NCBI GenBank assembly: GCA_910587655.1
Contig: CAJUND010000049.1
Span: 1-12,862, forward strand
DNA: 12,862 nt
Direction: 5' to 3'
Source of the DNA: an uncultured Agathobacter sp.
GTDB lineage: Bacteria; Bacillota; Clostridia; Lachnospirales; Lachnospiraceae
Position 1 is the first letter of the stretch. Each line of letters starts with the position of its first letter. Below the pieces are notes generated by a model. It saw nothing but the letters and a program-made list of their open reading frames with translations. It was not told the origin of the DNA and did not search any database. Of the stretch, positions 1 through 6,225 are shown one piece after another. Position numbers and translations under genes: made by a program.

Positions 1-338
1 ATTATCCATACCGCTCTATCCGCCAAATCCAACGGATAACTATTAATTATCCATATTATTATTTTCAATTATCCCACACCCCACCCTCAAAAATCAACCC
101 CAACTTCCCCATTAATTTCCATCATCCGAGACACGCCTTCCTTATTTGACATAAAATATCACTTTTTTGACACCAACTGTCATTTTTTCTCAATAGGCAA
201 GAATAATCTGAAAATTTTATATAATTTGCAAAAAATTCGCAATATAATAATTACAAAAATTCTCTTCCCCATTTCCTTCCCTCCCAAAAATCCCTCCCAG
301 CTCCTACTCTTACCAAAATTTTTTTGGCATTGTCCCCC
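1..338. other. AT-rich intergenic stretch without a gene
   Basis: No convincing reading frame, RNA gene or element end was found here. The top strand is rich in A, T and C with runs of CCC, so the bottom strand is purine-rich. Short repeats are visible: ATTATCCATA occurs at 1-10 and again at 46-55, and GGATAA (34-39) pairs with TTATCC (47-52) across a 7-base loop. A TTGACA box lies at 167-172, but no good -10 box follows at the right distance. It looks like decayed or spacer DNA downstream of the HxlR gene, which points toward it. Confidence 0.5.
313..327 (-). terminator. Weak terminator-like hairpin after the HxlR gene
   Basis: CCAAAA (313-318) and TTTTGG (322-327) form a 6-bp inverted repeat with a 3-base T loop, starting 12 bases past the HxlR stop codon on the minus strand. 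The stem is AT-rich and no clear U tract follows in the minus direction. It is only a candidate, chosen mainly for its position. Confidence 0.25.
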
Positions 339-716
339 TTACTCCACCCCATCCCTCTCATGCTTAAACCCCCAAACCATAATCTCATAAAAAATCGGCA
401 TCAAATCCCTTCCCCGTTCCGTAAACGAATACTCCACATGCGGCGGAATCTCATTAAACTGCACACGGTTAATAAAGCCGTCCGCCTCCAGTTCCCTCAG
501 GGAATTTGTCAGCATTGTGTTCGTGATGCCCGGAAGCTCTTTTTTCAAAACACCGAAGCGCACCGTATCATGGATACAGAGTTCATACAGAATCTGCGTT
601 TTCCATTTGCCCTGCAGCATCTGAAGCAGCGGCGTGACCGGACAGTTTCCGGAACTGGTTACTATCCCCTTTTTTACTTTTTTCAGATATTCTTCATAAG
701 TCATAATTTTATCCAT
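339..716 (-). CDS. HxlR-family winged-helix transcriptional regulator
   Basis: This 125-residue protein has the usual HxlR layout. A conserved cysteine (C25, in NCPV) opens the core, GKWK follows at 36-39, the helix-turn-helix lies at roughly 54-80 (RFGVLKK to LEADG), and the wing PPHVEYSFTERG is at 91-102. HxlR proteins bind DNA as dimers and often sense electrophiles or oxidants through that N-terminal cysteine. The ATG at 716 was chosen because GGGAGG lies 10 bases upstream and the length fits the family; a TTG at 854 would add an untypical leader. It diverges from the adenylation gene and probably controls it together with itself through the half-sites in the shared promoter. The family call is firm; the ligand is unknown. 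Confidence 0.9.
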   Translation of the reverse strand: MDKIMTYEEYLKKVKKGIVTSSGNCPVTPLLQMLQGKWKTQILYELCIHDTVRFGVLKKELPGITNTMLTNSLRELEADGFINRVQFNEIPPHVEYSFTERGRDLMPIFYEIMVWGFKHERDGVE

Positions 717-744
717 TATGTATTGTCCTCCCGGTTTTAATAAA

Positions 745-819
745 AGACATAGTACGCTGTCTGATACTATGTACGGAAATTCTGCGTACTTGCTTTCCGT
801 TTCAGACATAGTATATAAT
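745..819 (+). promoter_or_regulatory. Divergent promoter with HxlR-like half-sites
   Basis: On the plus strand TTGCTT (790-795) and TATAAT (814-819) form a -35/-10 pair with an 18-base spacer, ahead of the adenylation gene. Around it are nested inverted repeats: AGTACGC (751-757) against GCGTACT (784-790), GTACG (771-775) against CGTAC (785-789), and ACATAGTA (747-754) against TACTATGT (765-772). AGACATAGTA is also repeated directly at 745-754 and 804-813. The right-hand GCGTACTT overlaps the -35 box, where a bound repressor would block polymerase. The same TGCGTACTT core recurs at the second, broken HxlR gene (3234-3242). That the local HxlR binds here is inference from position and symmetry. 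Confidence 0.55.
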
Positions 820-911
820 CTGTACAAAGGAACGTCAAGCAGCAAAACAAACAAGAAAAATCACGCGAAAACCCGCTTCGCAAATACAATATAAAAAAGA
901 AAGGATAAGCC

Positions 912-940
912 GCAGGAATCCCCTGCATTGATAAATGCAG
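912..940 (+). promoter_or_regulatory. Two mutually exclusive hairpins in the adenylation-gene leader
   Basis: GCAGG (912-916) can pair with CCTGC (922-926). Alternatively CTGCATT (923-929) can pair with AATGCAG (934-940) across a GATA loop. The two stems share bases 923-926 and so cannot form together. The first stem would also hide AGGA (914-917), the only Shine-Dalgarno-like sequence nearby. Whether this is a real switch or chance symmetry cannot be settled from one sequence. Confidence 0.3.
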
Positions 941-981
941 TAATACCATGCAAAAAACGCATTACCCGCGGCAGAATAAAA

Positions 982-2472
982 ATGAACGAATTAACCATGA
1001 ACAGCATTTACTCACTTTTTGAGCATACCGTCTCCGAACACAGAAACGAAACCGCGATTATCGAAAACGACCGCACAATGACTTTCGGTGAACTTTCCGG
1101 TCTGACGGACATAATTGCCGCCACCTTCCCGGAGAAAATAACCAGCGTCGGAATCGTTATGAGCCACCGTGCGGAAATGATTGCTTCCATGCTGGCAGTA
1201 TTAAAGTGCGGCGCCAGATATGTTCCGGCAGAACCGGAGTTTCCGGCAGGAAGAATCCGCTGCATGATGAAAGAGGCAGAGGTTGATTTTATCCTGACAG
1301 AAAATCCTTTTACGAATAAACTGACGGGCTTTCCCGTCCGGCTGACGGACTGTGAAATCTGCGGCATAAAAACGCCGGCACTCAAACGGACGGCTGCGTT
1401 GGAACCGTCGCTTCCCGCTTATGTGCTTTATACTTCCGGCACGACCGGAACCCCCAAAGGCGTATGTGTGACAAACCGCAATGTCTGCCATTATGTCCGG
1501 GCGTTTGAACATGAATTTCATCCGGCGGCAGGCGATATTATGCTGCAGTATTCCGTCTGTTCCTTTGATATATTTGTGGAAGAAGTTTTCGCCAGCCTTC
1601 TAAACGGCGCCGCCCTTGCCATTCCTTCTGCGGAAGACAAAGAAAATGTCCGCTCCTTAATGAAATTTATTGAACGGCATGGCGTTACCATGCTCAGCGG
1701 CTTTCCCTACCTTCTGGCGGAAATGAACCATCTGCCTGAAATTCCTGCGTCACTGCGGCTTTTAATCAGCGGCGGCGATGTGCTTCGCCATGCTTATGTA
1801 AACCGGCTGCTTGCGCAGGCAGAGGTCTACAATACATACGGACCTTCGGAAACGACCGTGTGCGCCTCCTATTACCGCTGCAATGGCGGCACGGTTTTAG
1901 CGGACGGTACTTATCCAATCGGGTATCCGGTAAAGGGCTGCAGTATCCGAATTCTGGATACAGACGGAAACGAACTTCCTGACGGAACAGCCGGTGAAAT
2001 CTGTATTTACGGAGACGGAGTTTCGCTGGGATATATCGGGGAGCACAAAGAGGAAAACAAAGTATTTGAACACCTTTCGGACGGCGGCGTCATGTACCGA
2101 AGCGGCGACATGGGTTACATCCTTCCAGACGGCAGCATTGCATTTCTCCACCGCAGGGACACGCAGATTATGATATATGGAAAACGTGTGGAAATTATGG
2201 AGGTTGAATCCCGGCTTTACCATTGCAAAGGCGTGGAACAGGCTGTTGTCCGTGCTTTTACGGATGAATCGGGACTTTCCTATATGACCGCCTATATCGT
2301 TCCGGCGGACCAAAATATAAAGGTATCCGAGGTGCAGAAAGAGCTTGCCAATCACCTGACTGAATTTATGATACCGGAATTTATCGTAAAAGTGACTCAC
2401 ATTCCCTTAAACAGCAACGGAAAACCGGATACGGAAAAACTTCCGGTTGTTATGAAAGCCGGAAATTTCTGA
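982..2472 (+). CDS. Stand-alone NRPS-type amino acid adenylation enzyme
   Basis: This is an ANL-superfamily adenylate-forming enzyme of 496 residues, the size of one A domain with its small C-terminal subdomain. The core motifs run in order: A3 YTSGTTGTPKG (150-160), A4 SFDIFVEE with the amino-group-binding aspartate D196, A5 NTYGPSETT (284-292), A7 YRSGD (372-376), A8 near 390-404 (altered, RRDTQIMIYGKR) and A10 NSNGKPD with catalytic K481. No condensation or carrier (PCP) domain is attached or encoded nearby, so the acceptor of the aminoacyl-AMP is unknown. Manual alignment to PheA suggests pocket residues D-I-E-P-I-G-T-V-C-K; the acidic third position hints at a basic amino acid such as lysine or ornithine. 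The start is uncertain: ATG 982 lacks a clear ribosome site, and a TTG at 928 sits inside a hairpin. It is probably co-transcribed with the following GNAT. Confidence 0.85.
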   Translation: MNELTMNSIYSLFEHTVSEHRNETAIIENDRTMTFGELSGLTDIIAATFPEKITSVGIVMSHRAEMIASMLAVLKCGARYVPAEPEFPAGRIRCMMKEAEVDFILTENPFTNKLTGFPVRLTDCEICGIKTPALKRTAALEPSLPAYVLYTSGTTGTPKGVCVTNRNVCHYVRAFEHEFHPAAGDIMLQYSVCSFDIFVEEVFASLLNGAALAIPSAEDKENVRSLMKFIERHGVTMLSGFPYLLAEMNHLPEIPASLRLLISGGDVLRHAYVNRLLAQAEVYNTYGPSETTVCASYYRCNGGTVLADGTYPIGYPVKGCSIRILDTDGNELPDGTAGEICIYGDGVSLGYIGEHKEENKVFEHLSDGGVMYRSGDMGYILPDGSIAFLHRRDTQIMIYGKRVEIMEVESRLYHCKGVEQAVVRAFTDESGLSYMTAYIVPADQNIKVSEVQKELANHLTEFMIPEFIVKVTHIPLNSNGKPDTEKLPVVMKAGNF

Positions 2473-2494
2473 AATACATACGGAGGAAGAAAAA

Positions 2495-2971
2495 GTGAAT
2501 ACTGAAAATATAAAAATAAGAACAGCCGGACCGGAGGATATTGATTTACTGGTAACGTGGCGCATGGAAGTGCTGCATGAAGTATTTTCCGTTCCCCCTG
2601 AACAGCCGTTAAAAGAGCTGGAACAGAACAACAGACTTTATTACCGGACTGCACTGACTGAGGGGGAACATATTGCCTGCTTCGCCTGCACAGGAGAAGA
2701 AATCATCGGCTGCGGCGGAATCTGTATTTACCGGGAAATGCCCTCCGTGGACAACATCTCCGGAAAATGCGCATATCTGATGAATATATACACCAGAAAA
2801 CAGTACCGCAGGCAGGGTACAGGAAAAATGATTGTAACATGGCTGAAAAACCAGGCACTGGAACAGGGAATTACAAAAATATACCTGGAAACATCCATGG
2901 CTGGAAAAAGTCTGTACCTGAAAACCGGATTTGCCGATATGCCGGACATGATGAAGCTGGTATCAGTTTAA
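2495..2971 (+). CDS. GNAT-family N-acetyltransferase paired with the adenylation enzyme
   Basis: This 158-residue GNAT protein has the acetyl-CoA pyrophosphate-binding motif RRQGTG at 105-110, preceded by the beta strand AYLMNIYT (93-100) and followed by the C-terminal LYLKTGF. It starts at GTG 2495 with GGAGGAAG about 8 bases upstream, 22 bp after the adenylation gene, so the two are probably translated from one mRNA. It resembles two other GNATs in the window (6222-6689 and 7885-8337) in layout: a YY pair near residue 50, a GEH/DGT turn, GGI, MP, then YRRxG. One possible role is to transfer an acyl or aminoacyl group to or from the neighbour's amino acid substrate, but nothing in the sequence fixes the substrate. 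Its last 4 bases overlap the stop of the converging HxlR remnant. Confidence 0.85.
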   Translation: MNTENIKIRTAGPEDIDLLVTWRMEVLHEVFSVPPEQPLKELEQNNRLYYRTALTEGEHIACFACTGEEIIGCGGICIYREMPSVDNISGKCAYLMNIYTRKQYRRQGTGKMIVTWLKNQALEQGITKIYLETSMAGKSLYLKTGFADMPDMMKLVSV

Positions 2972-3177
2972 CCCTGATTCCGGCTTCCTTTGTTTTTCTG
3001 CTTATACTCCGTCCCCCACTCCATCATGGCGTCAAGAACCGGTTTTAAACTATCCCCCGTTTCCGTCAGGGTATATTCCACGCGCGGCGGTACTTCCGGG
3101 TATACTTCCCGGACCAGCAGGCCGCTGATCAGCATTAAAGTTGTTTCCACCGGGCAGGCAGGTAAATTTTTTTCCAT
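2968..3177 (-). pseudogene. HxlR-family regulator with its helix-turn-helix deleted in frame
   Basis: The 69-residue frame begins like an HxlR protein, with C8 in ACPVETTLMLISG, then jumps directly to the wing and C-terminal dimer helix (LLVREVYPEVPPRVEYTLTETG onward). Aligned to the intact regulator at 339-716, residues K37 to G80 of that protein, 44 residues or 132 bp, are missing. That is the whole recognition helix region. The junction is at about 3120/3121. The frame is preserved, so a dimerisation-only fragment could still be made, but it should not bind DNA normally. ATG 3177 fits the family start; a TTG at 3228 has no ribosome site. It diverges from the remains of a reductase gene, the classical HxlR target arrangement. 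I call it a pseudogene, though a dominant-negative role cannot be excluded. Confidence 0.8.
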
Positions 3178-3228
3178 GAAAAAACCCCATTTCTTCACAA
3201 TCGTTTCCCTATGGTAACTATGGCACAA

Positions 3229-3271
3229 AAAAGTGCGTACTTTACGTCCGGGCTGTACCGATATATTATAA
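3229..3271 (+). promoter_or_regulatory. HxlR-type operator and promoter upstream of the macrodomain-sirtuin pair
   Basis: AAAGT (3230-3234) and ACTTT (3239-3243) form an imperfect palindrome around GCGT, sharing TGCGTACTT with the intact HxlR locus (783-791). A consensus -10 box TATAAT lies at 3266-3271; the best -35 candidate is TTTACG (3241-3246) with a long 19-base spacer, overlapping the operator. It originally would have driven the reductase whose tail remains at 3308-3460. No better promoter is visible between it and the macrodomain start, so it may now drive that operon. Confidence 0.5.
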
Positions 3272-3307
3272 TCTTGCAGTCAGGAAAAAACAAGCCGCAA
3301 AAAAACA

Positions 3308-3460
3308 AAAACCGGCAGATATATCCTTTGCGGCGAAGAACTGACATTAAATGCAAAAGGAGAAAGCAAAATCAGCTATGCCGGCTATGCAGCTGCCATG
3401 GTAGATGAAGCGTTAAATGGAAACCATATCAGACAGCGGATTTCCGTTGTAGAGGAATAA
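3308..3460 (+). pseudogene. C-terminal remnant of an NAD(P)-binding atypical SDR oxidoreductase
   Basis: The frame reads KTGRYILCGEELTL, then GESKISYAGYAAAMVDE, NGNHIRQRISVVEE and a stop. This is the tail of small NAD(P)-binding oxidoreductases of the NAD_binding_10/atypical SDR type, where a GES-x-ISY-x-DYA motif and a final HxxxRxxVV strand are usual. The family is about 210 residues long; roughly the first 160, including the Rossmann GxxGxxG motif, are absent. The frame is closed by TAA at 3269-3271, and A-rich direct repeats (AAAAAACAA at 3285-3293 and about 3300-3308) mark a plausible deletion point just behind a ribosome-site-like AGGAAA. Such reductases are typical partners of HxlR regulators, which fits the ruined HxlR gene diverging from it. 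Confidence 0.75.
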
Positions 3461-3495
3461 AACTGCCATAAGAGGGCAATAAAAAGGAGACTGCA

Positions 3496-4269
3496 ATGAC
3501 ACAGAGAAACCGACGAATTTATCTGCTTAACTATCTGCTTAACGAATACCATAACCTGACCCCGGCAGACATGCCAGAGGATGAAACTGCGCAGAAACGT
3601 CTGCTGCGCTCCCTAATGAATATCCGACCGCCAAAACCCGTTTCCGGCGAATTTTTAGCCGTACAGGATGCTTATCTGCAGGAAAATCTGGCAGAAAAAG
3701 GCGTTATTTCCCTGCCGGACCTTTCACTGGTAAAACCGGGCATTTACTTATGGCAGGGGGACATTACCCGTCTGGCGGCAGACGCTGTTGTCAATGCAGC
3801 AAACTCTGCCCTGCTGGGCTGCTTTGTTCCCTGCCACGGATGTATTGACAATGCCATCCATTCCGCCGCAGGCGTGCAGCTGAGGCTGGAATGCGCAGGC
3901 ATTATGGCAAAACAGAAAACAGAAGAACCCACGGGGACGGCAAAAATCACAAAAGCCTACAACCTGCCCAGCCGTTATGTGCTTCATACGGTTGGTCCCA
4001 TCATTTCCGGAGAGGTGACACAAAAGGACTGTGAACTGCTGGCATACTGTTACCGTTCCTGCTTAAAGCTAGCAGCAGAACATGGGTTAAAAAGCATTGC
4101 ATTCTGCTGCATTTCCACGGGCGAATTCCATTTTCCCGGCAAAATAGCGGCGGAAATTGCAATTCGGACAGTCGAAGATTATCAGAAAGAAAACCGGATG
4201 GAGGTGATTTTTAATGTATTCAAAGACAGCGATTACGAAACCTACAGACAGTTACTGGGACACCATTGA
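3496..4269 (+). CDS. Zinc-dependent macrodomain (ADP-ribosyl hydrolase)
   Basis: This 257-residue protein matches the zinc-macrodomain family found linked to class M sirtuins. An N-terminal helical extension (1-80) precedes the macrodomain, in which GDI (88-90) and NAAN (100-103) form the ADP-ribose adenine/distal-ribose site. LGCFVPCHGCIDNAIH follows; C109, H114 and C116 have the C-x4-H-x-C spacing of the known catalytic zinc site. The second loop is ISTGEFHFPGK near 206-216. Family members remove ADP-ribose that the partner sirtuin has placed on a protein. ATG 3496 has AGGAGA (3485-3490) 5 bases upstream and lies 35 bp after the reductase remnant. The last 56 bases overlap the sirtuin gene in another frame, so the two are tightly coupled. 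Family confidence is high; the substrate is unknown. Confidence 0.9.
   Translation: MTQRNRRIYLLNYLLNEYHNLTPADMPEDETAQKRLLRSLMNIRPPKPVSGEFLAVQDAYLQENLAEKGVISLPDLSLVKPGIYLWQGDITRLAADAVVNAANSALLGCFVPCHGCIDNAIHSAAGVQLRLECAGIMAKQKTEEPTGTAKITKAYNLPSRYVLHTVGPIISGEVTQKDCELLAYCYRSCLKLAAEHGLKSIAFCCISTGEFHFPGKIAAEIAIRTVEDYQKENRMEVIFNVFKDSDYETYRQLLGHH
4200..4207 (+). promoter_or_regulatory. Strong ribosome site for the sirtuin, inside the macrodomain gene
   Basis: GGAGGTGA is a full-strength anti-16S match lying 6 bases before ATG 4214. It encodes part of Met-Glu-Val-Ile in the macrodomain's last helix. It decides the sirtuin start despite the long gene overlap. Confidence 0.8.
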
Positions 4270-5134
4270 AAAAATAAAAACCGAATTAAACTATGCAGAT
4301 GCTGTTCTTATTGGAGCAGGAGCCGGACTGTCTGCATCCGCCGGTTTTACTTATTCCGGAAAACGGTTTGAAGAAAACTTCCATGACTTTATTAAAAAAT
4401 ATGGTTTTAAGGACATGTATTCCGCCGGCTTTTATCCTTATAAAACACTGGAAGAACACTGGGCATACTGGAGCCGTTATGTTTTTATCAACCGCTATCA
4501 GGATGCACCGGAAAGCACTTATCAGGATTTATTTAAACTGGTAAAAAATAAGGACTATTTTGTTCTGACAACAAACGTGGACCATTGTTTTCAAAAAGCA
4601 GGTTTTGATAGGAAAAGGCTGTTTTATACGCAGGGCGATTATGGTTTATTTCAGTGCAGCATCCCCTGCCATCAGAATACCTACGATAATGAGATTGTTA
4701 TTCGGAAAATGATTGAAGCACAAGGCTATGTTATCGATACAGATGGTACTTTACTTCTGCCGGAACATGTATCTCCTAAAATGGCAGTCCCATCAGACCT
4801 TGTACCATACTGTCCGAAGTGTAAAGAACCTATGGGCATGAACCTTAGGGCAGACCATACCTTTGTGGAGGACAGCGGCTGGCATAAAGCAGCAGAACGG
4901 TATGAGGATTTTATCCGCCGCCATAAGGGACAAAGGATTTTATATCTGGAGCTGGGCGTCGGCGGCAATACACCAGGCATTATTAAATATCCGTTCTGGC
5001 AGATGACATACGAAAACCGTAACGCTATTTATGTATGCATCAATCTTTCAGAAGTCTGTATATCTGCTGAAATTACGGAACAGTCCGTCGGCGTCAGCCA
5101 TGATATCGGAGAGGTTTTAAAACAGCTTATCTAA
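4214..5134 (+). CDS. Class M sirtuin (SirTM) protein ADP-ribosyltransferase
   Basis: This 306-residue protein carries the NAD-binding GAGAGLSASAG (34-44) and FTYSGKRFEENF (45-56), TTNVDH (119-124) and a zinc ribbon built from C148, C152, C200 and C203. Where deacetylase sirtuins have the catalytic histidine (HG), this protein has Q140-G141 in YTQGDYG. That substitution is the hallmark of SirTM, a class shown to ADP-ribosylate rather than deacylate. ELGVGGNTPGIIKYPFW near 255-271 and the AIYVCINLSEV strand complete the Rossmann core. In staphylococcal and streptococcal operons SirTM modifies a lipoylated GcvH-like protein with LplA2 and the zinc macrodomain; neither GcvH-L nor LplA2 is in this window, so the target is unknown. 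The start is fixed by the strong ribosome site at 4200-4207. Confidence 0.9.
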   Translation: MYSKTAITKPTDSYWDTIEKIKTELNYADAVLIGAGAGLSASAGFTYSGKRFEENFHDFIKKYGFKDMYSAGFYPYKTLEEHWAYWSRYVFINRYQDAPESTYQDLFKLVKNKDYFVLTTNVDHCFQKAGFDRKRLFYTQGDYGLFQCSIPCHQNTYDNEIVIRKMIEAQGYVIDTDGTLLLPEHVSPKMAVPSDLVPYCPKCKEPMGMNLRADHTFVEDSGWHKAAERYEDFIRRHKGQRILYLELGVGGNTPGIIKYPFWQMTYENRNAIYVCINLSEVCISAEITEQSVGVSHDIGEVLKQLI

Positions 5135-5145
5135 ACTGTTTTAAA
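5116..5145. terminator. AT-rich hairpin between converging genes
   Basis: TTTAAAACAG (5116-5125) and CTGTTTTAAA (5136-5145) form a perfect 10-bp stem with a 10-base loop that contains the sirtuin stop codon. It sits exactly between the sirtuin and the converging hydrolase gene, where a shared bidirectional terminator is expected. The stem is weak (only two GC pairs) and the downstream T tracts are broken, so the terminator call is moderate. Confidence 0.45.
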
Positions 5146-6225
5146 TTATCTGTTTATATTTGAATCGTAAAAATCAAGCATCTGCTGCATTAATTTTTCG
5201 TCCAGCTCATAGTATTTGCTTTTATCAAGGTATTTTTTCATAAACTCTGCTTTCAGCTCTGCATTTTGTCCGCTGTGTTCTTCTTTCCAGGCGTCATAGT
5301 CCTTATCCAGCTGTTTCCGGTAATTCTGTGACGCCTCGGAGCAGTACACGTAATCGTGCCCCCTGTCACCGTATTCTATAAAAGTAAAACGGGAACTGTC
5401 ACCATACTTTTCATAAAATATGTCATATCCGTTTTCCGGAAGGACTGTGGTATCGTCACTGCTGCAAATTACCATAATTCCTGCTTCCGAAGCCGCCGCA
5501 CAGCCGTCTGTTACGCTGTAAGCAGCATAACCGCCAAATTTCAGCCGTTCATACAACGACACGTAAGGCATAAATAATTGAATGCCATTGCCAATCATGG
5601 ACCTTCCCTGCTGTTCAAATAACCCGGTGGAACGGTCAAATCCGGCAACAAGCACCGAAGCTTTCACATCGGTATGACAGTTTAAAACGCTGCCGGCAGA
5701 ATACGCGCCCCAGCTGTGTCCAAACAGCACAACCGGTAAATCCCTGTATTCCTCCTCGTCCTTTACATAACGCAAAGCAAAATCAAGGTCAATGACTCCC
5801 TGCGGCAGACCTCTTACCGAATCGCCCTCACTTTTATCATTTCCGGTTGCATCATAAGCAAAGACAAGATAACCATTTGAAGTAAAATAATCGGCAATAT
5901 CCATATAGGTGTTATGTCCCCCGCCGCCAAGACCATGGGCAAGCACAACCACTCCCTTAATTTTCTGGTTCTCTTTTTTATACTGGTAACCCGCAAGAAG
6001 CTGTCCGTCATTTGACGGAAATGTGCATTCATTGACTTCAAGACCGTCAAAATCGCTTACGGACCAGGCCGTCCAGTCAGGGGTCTCAAAACGTTCGCCA
6101 AAATTATCATTATAAACCATGACAGACATGCCCGGCATGATTAACAGAAAAAACACTGCTAAAATACTGGTTATCATAATCAGTGCGATTTTCTTTTTAT
6201 TTCTCTTTTTGTCCTTCTTTTTCAT
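5146..6225 (-). CDS. Membrane-anchored alpha/beta hydrolase
   Basis: This 359-residue protein begins with a very basic stretch (MKKKDKKRNKKK) and a hydrophobic segment at 13-37, which reads as an uncleaved N-terminal membrane anchor with the enzyme domain outside. The fold's landmarks are the oxyanion HG (97-98, in AHGLGGGG), the nucleophile elbow GHSWG with S171, an acid at D257 or D258, and the catalytic histidine H290 in DRGHDY. It belongs with the serine aminopeptidase S33/lysophospholipase-like hydrolases, acting on an ester or peptide substrate that cannot be read from sequence. The last 60 or so residues are charged and helical. Its ATG overlaps the stop of the upstream GNAT in an ATGA junction, so the pair is translationally coupled. 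Confidence 0.85.
   Translation of the reverse strand: MKKKDKKRNKKKIALIMITSILAVFFLLIMPGMSVMVYNDNFGERFETPDWTAWSVSDFDGLEVNECTFPSNDGQLLAGYQYKKENQKIKGVVVLAHGLGGGGHNTYMDIADYFTSNGYLVFAYDATGNDKSEGDSVRGLPQGVIDLDFALRYVKDEEEYRDLPVVLFGHSWGAYSAGSVLNCHTDVKASVLVAGFDRSTGLFEQQGRSMIGNGIQLFMPYVSLYERLKFGGYAAYSVTDGCAAASEAGIMVICSSDDTTVLPENGYDIFYEKYGDSSRFTFIEYGDRGHDYVYCSEASQNYRKQLDKDYDAWKEEHSGQNAELKAEFMKKYLDKSKYYELDEKLMQQMLDFYDSNINR

Noticed and set aside
928..981. TTG 928 as start of the adenylation enzyme
   Set aside because: It lies inside a 7-bp hairpin and adds 18 residues without family support; kept only as an alternative.
1897..2400. Long minus-strand frame opposite the adenylation gene
   Set aside because: It is antisense to well conserved A-domain motifs and has no recognisable domain or ribosome site.
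982..2971. A complete nonribosomal peptide synthetase module
   Set aside because: No condensation, carrier or thioesterase domain is present in the window.
2968..3228. The second HxlR as a functional regulator
   Set aside because: The helix-turn-helix segment is absent, so normal DNA binding is not expected.
4214..5134. The sirtuin as a classical protein deacylase
   Set aside because: The catalytic histidine position holds glutamine (TQG) and the gene is paired with a zinc macrodomain, both typical of SirTM.
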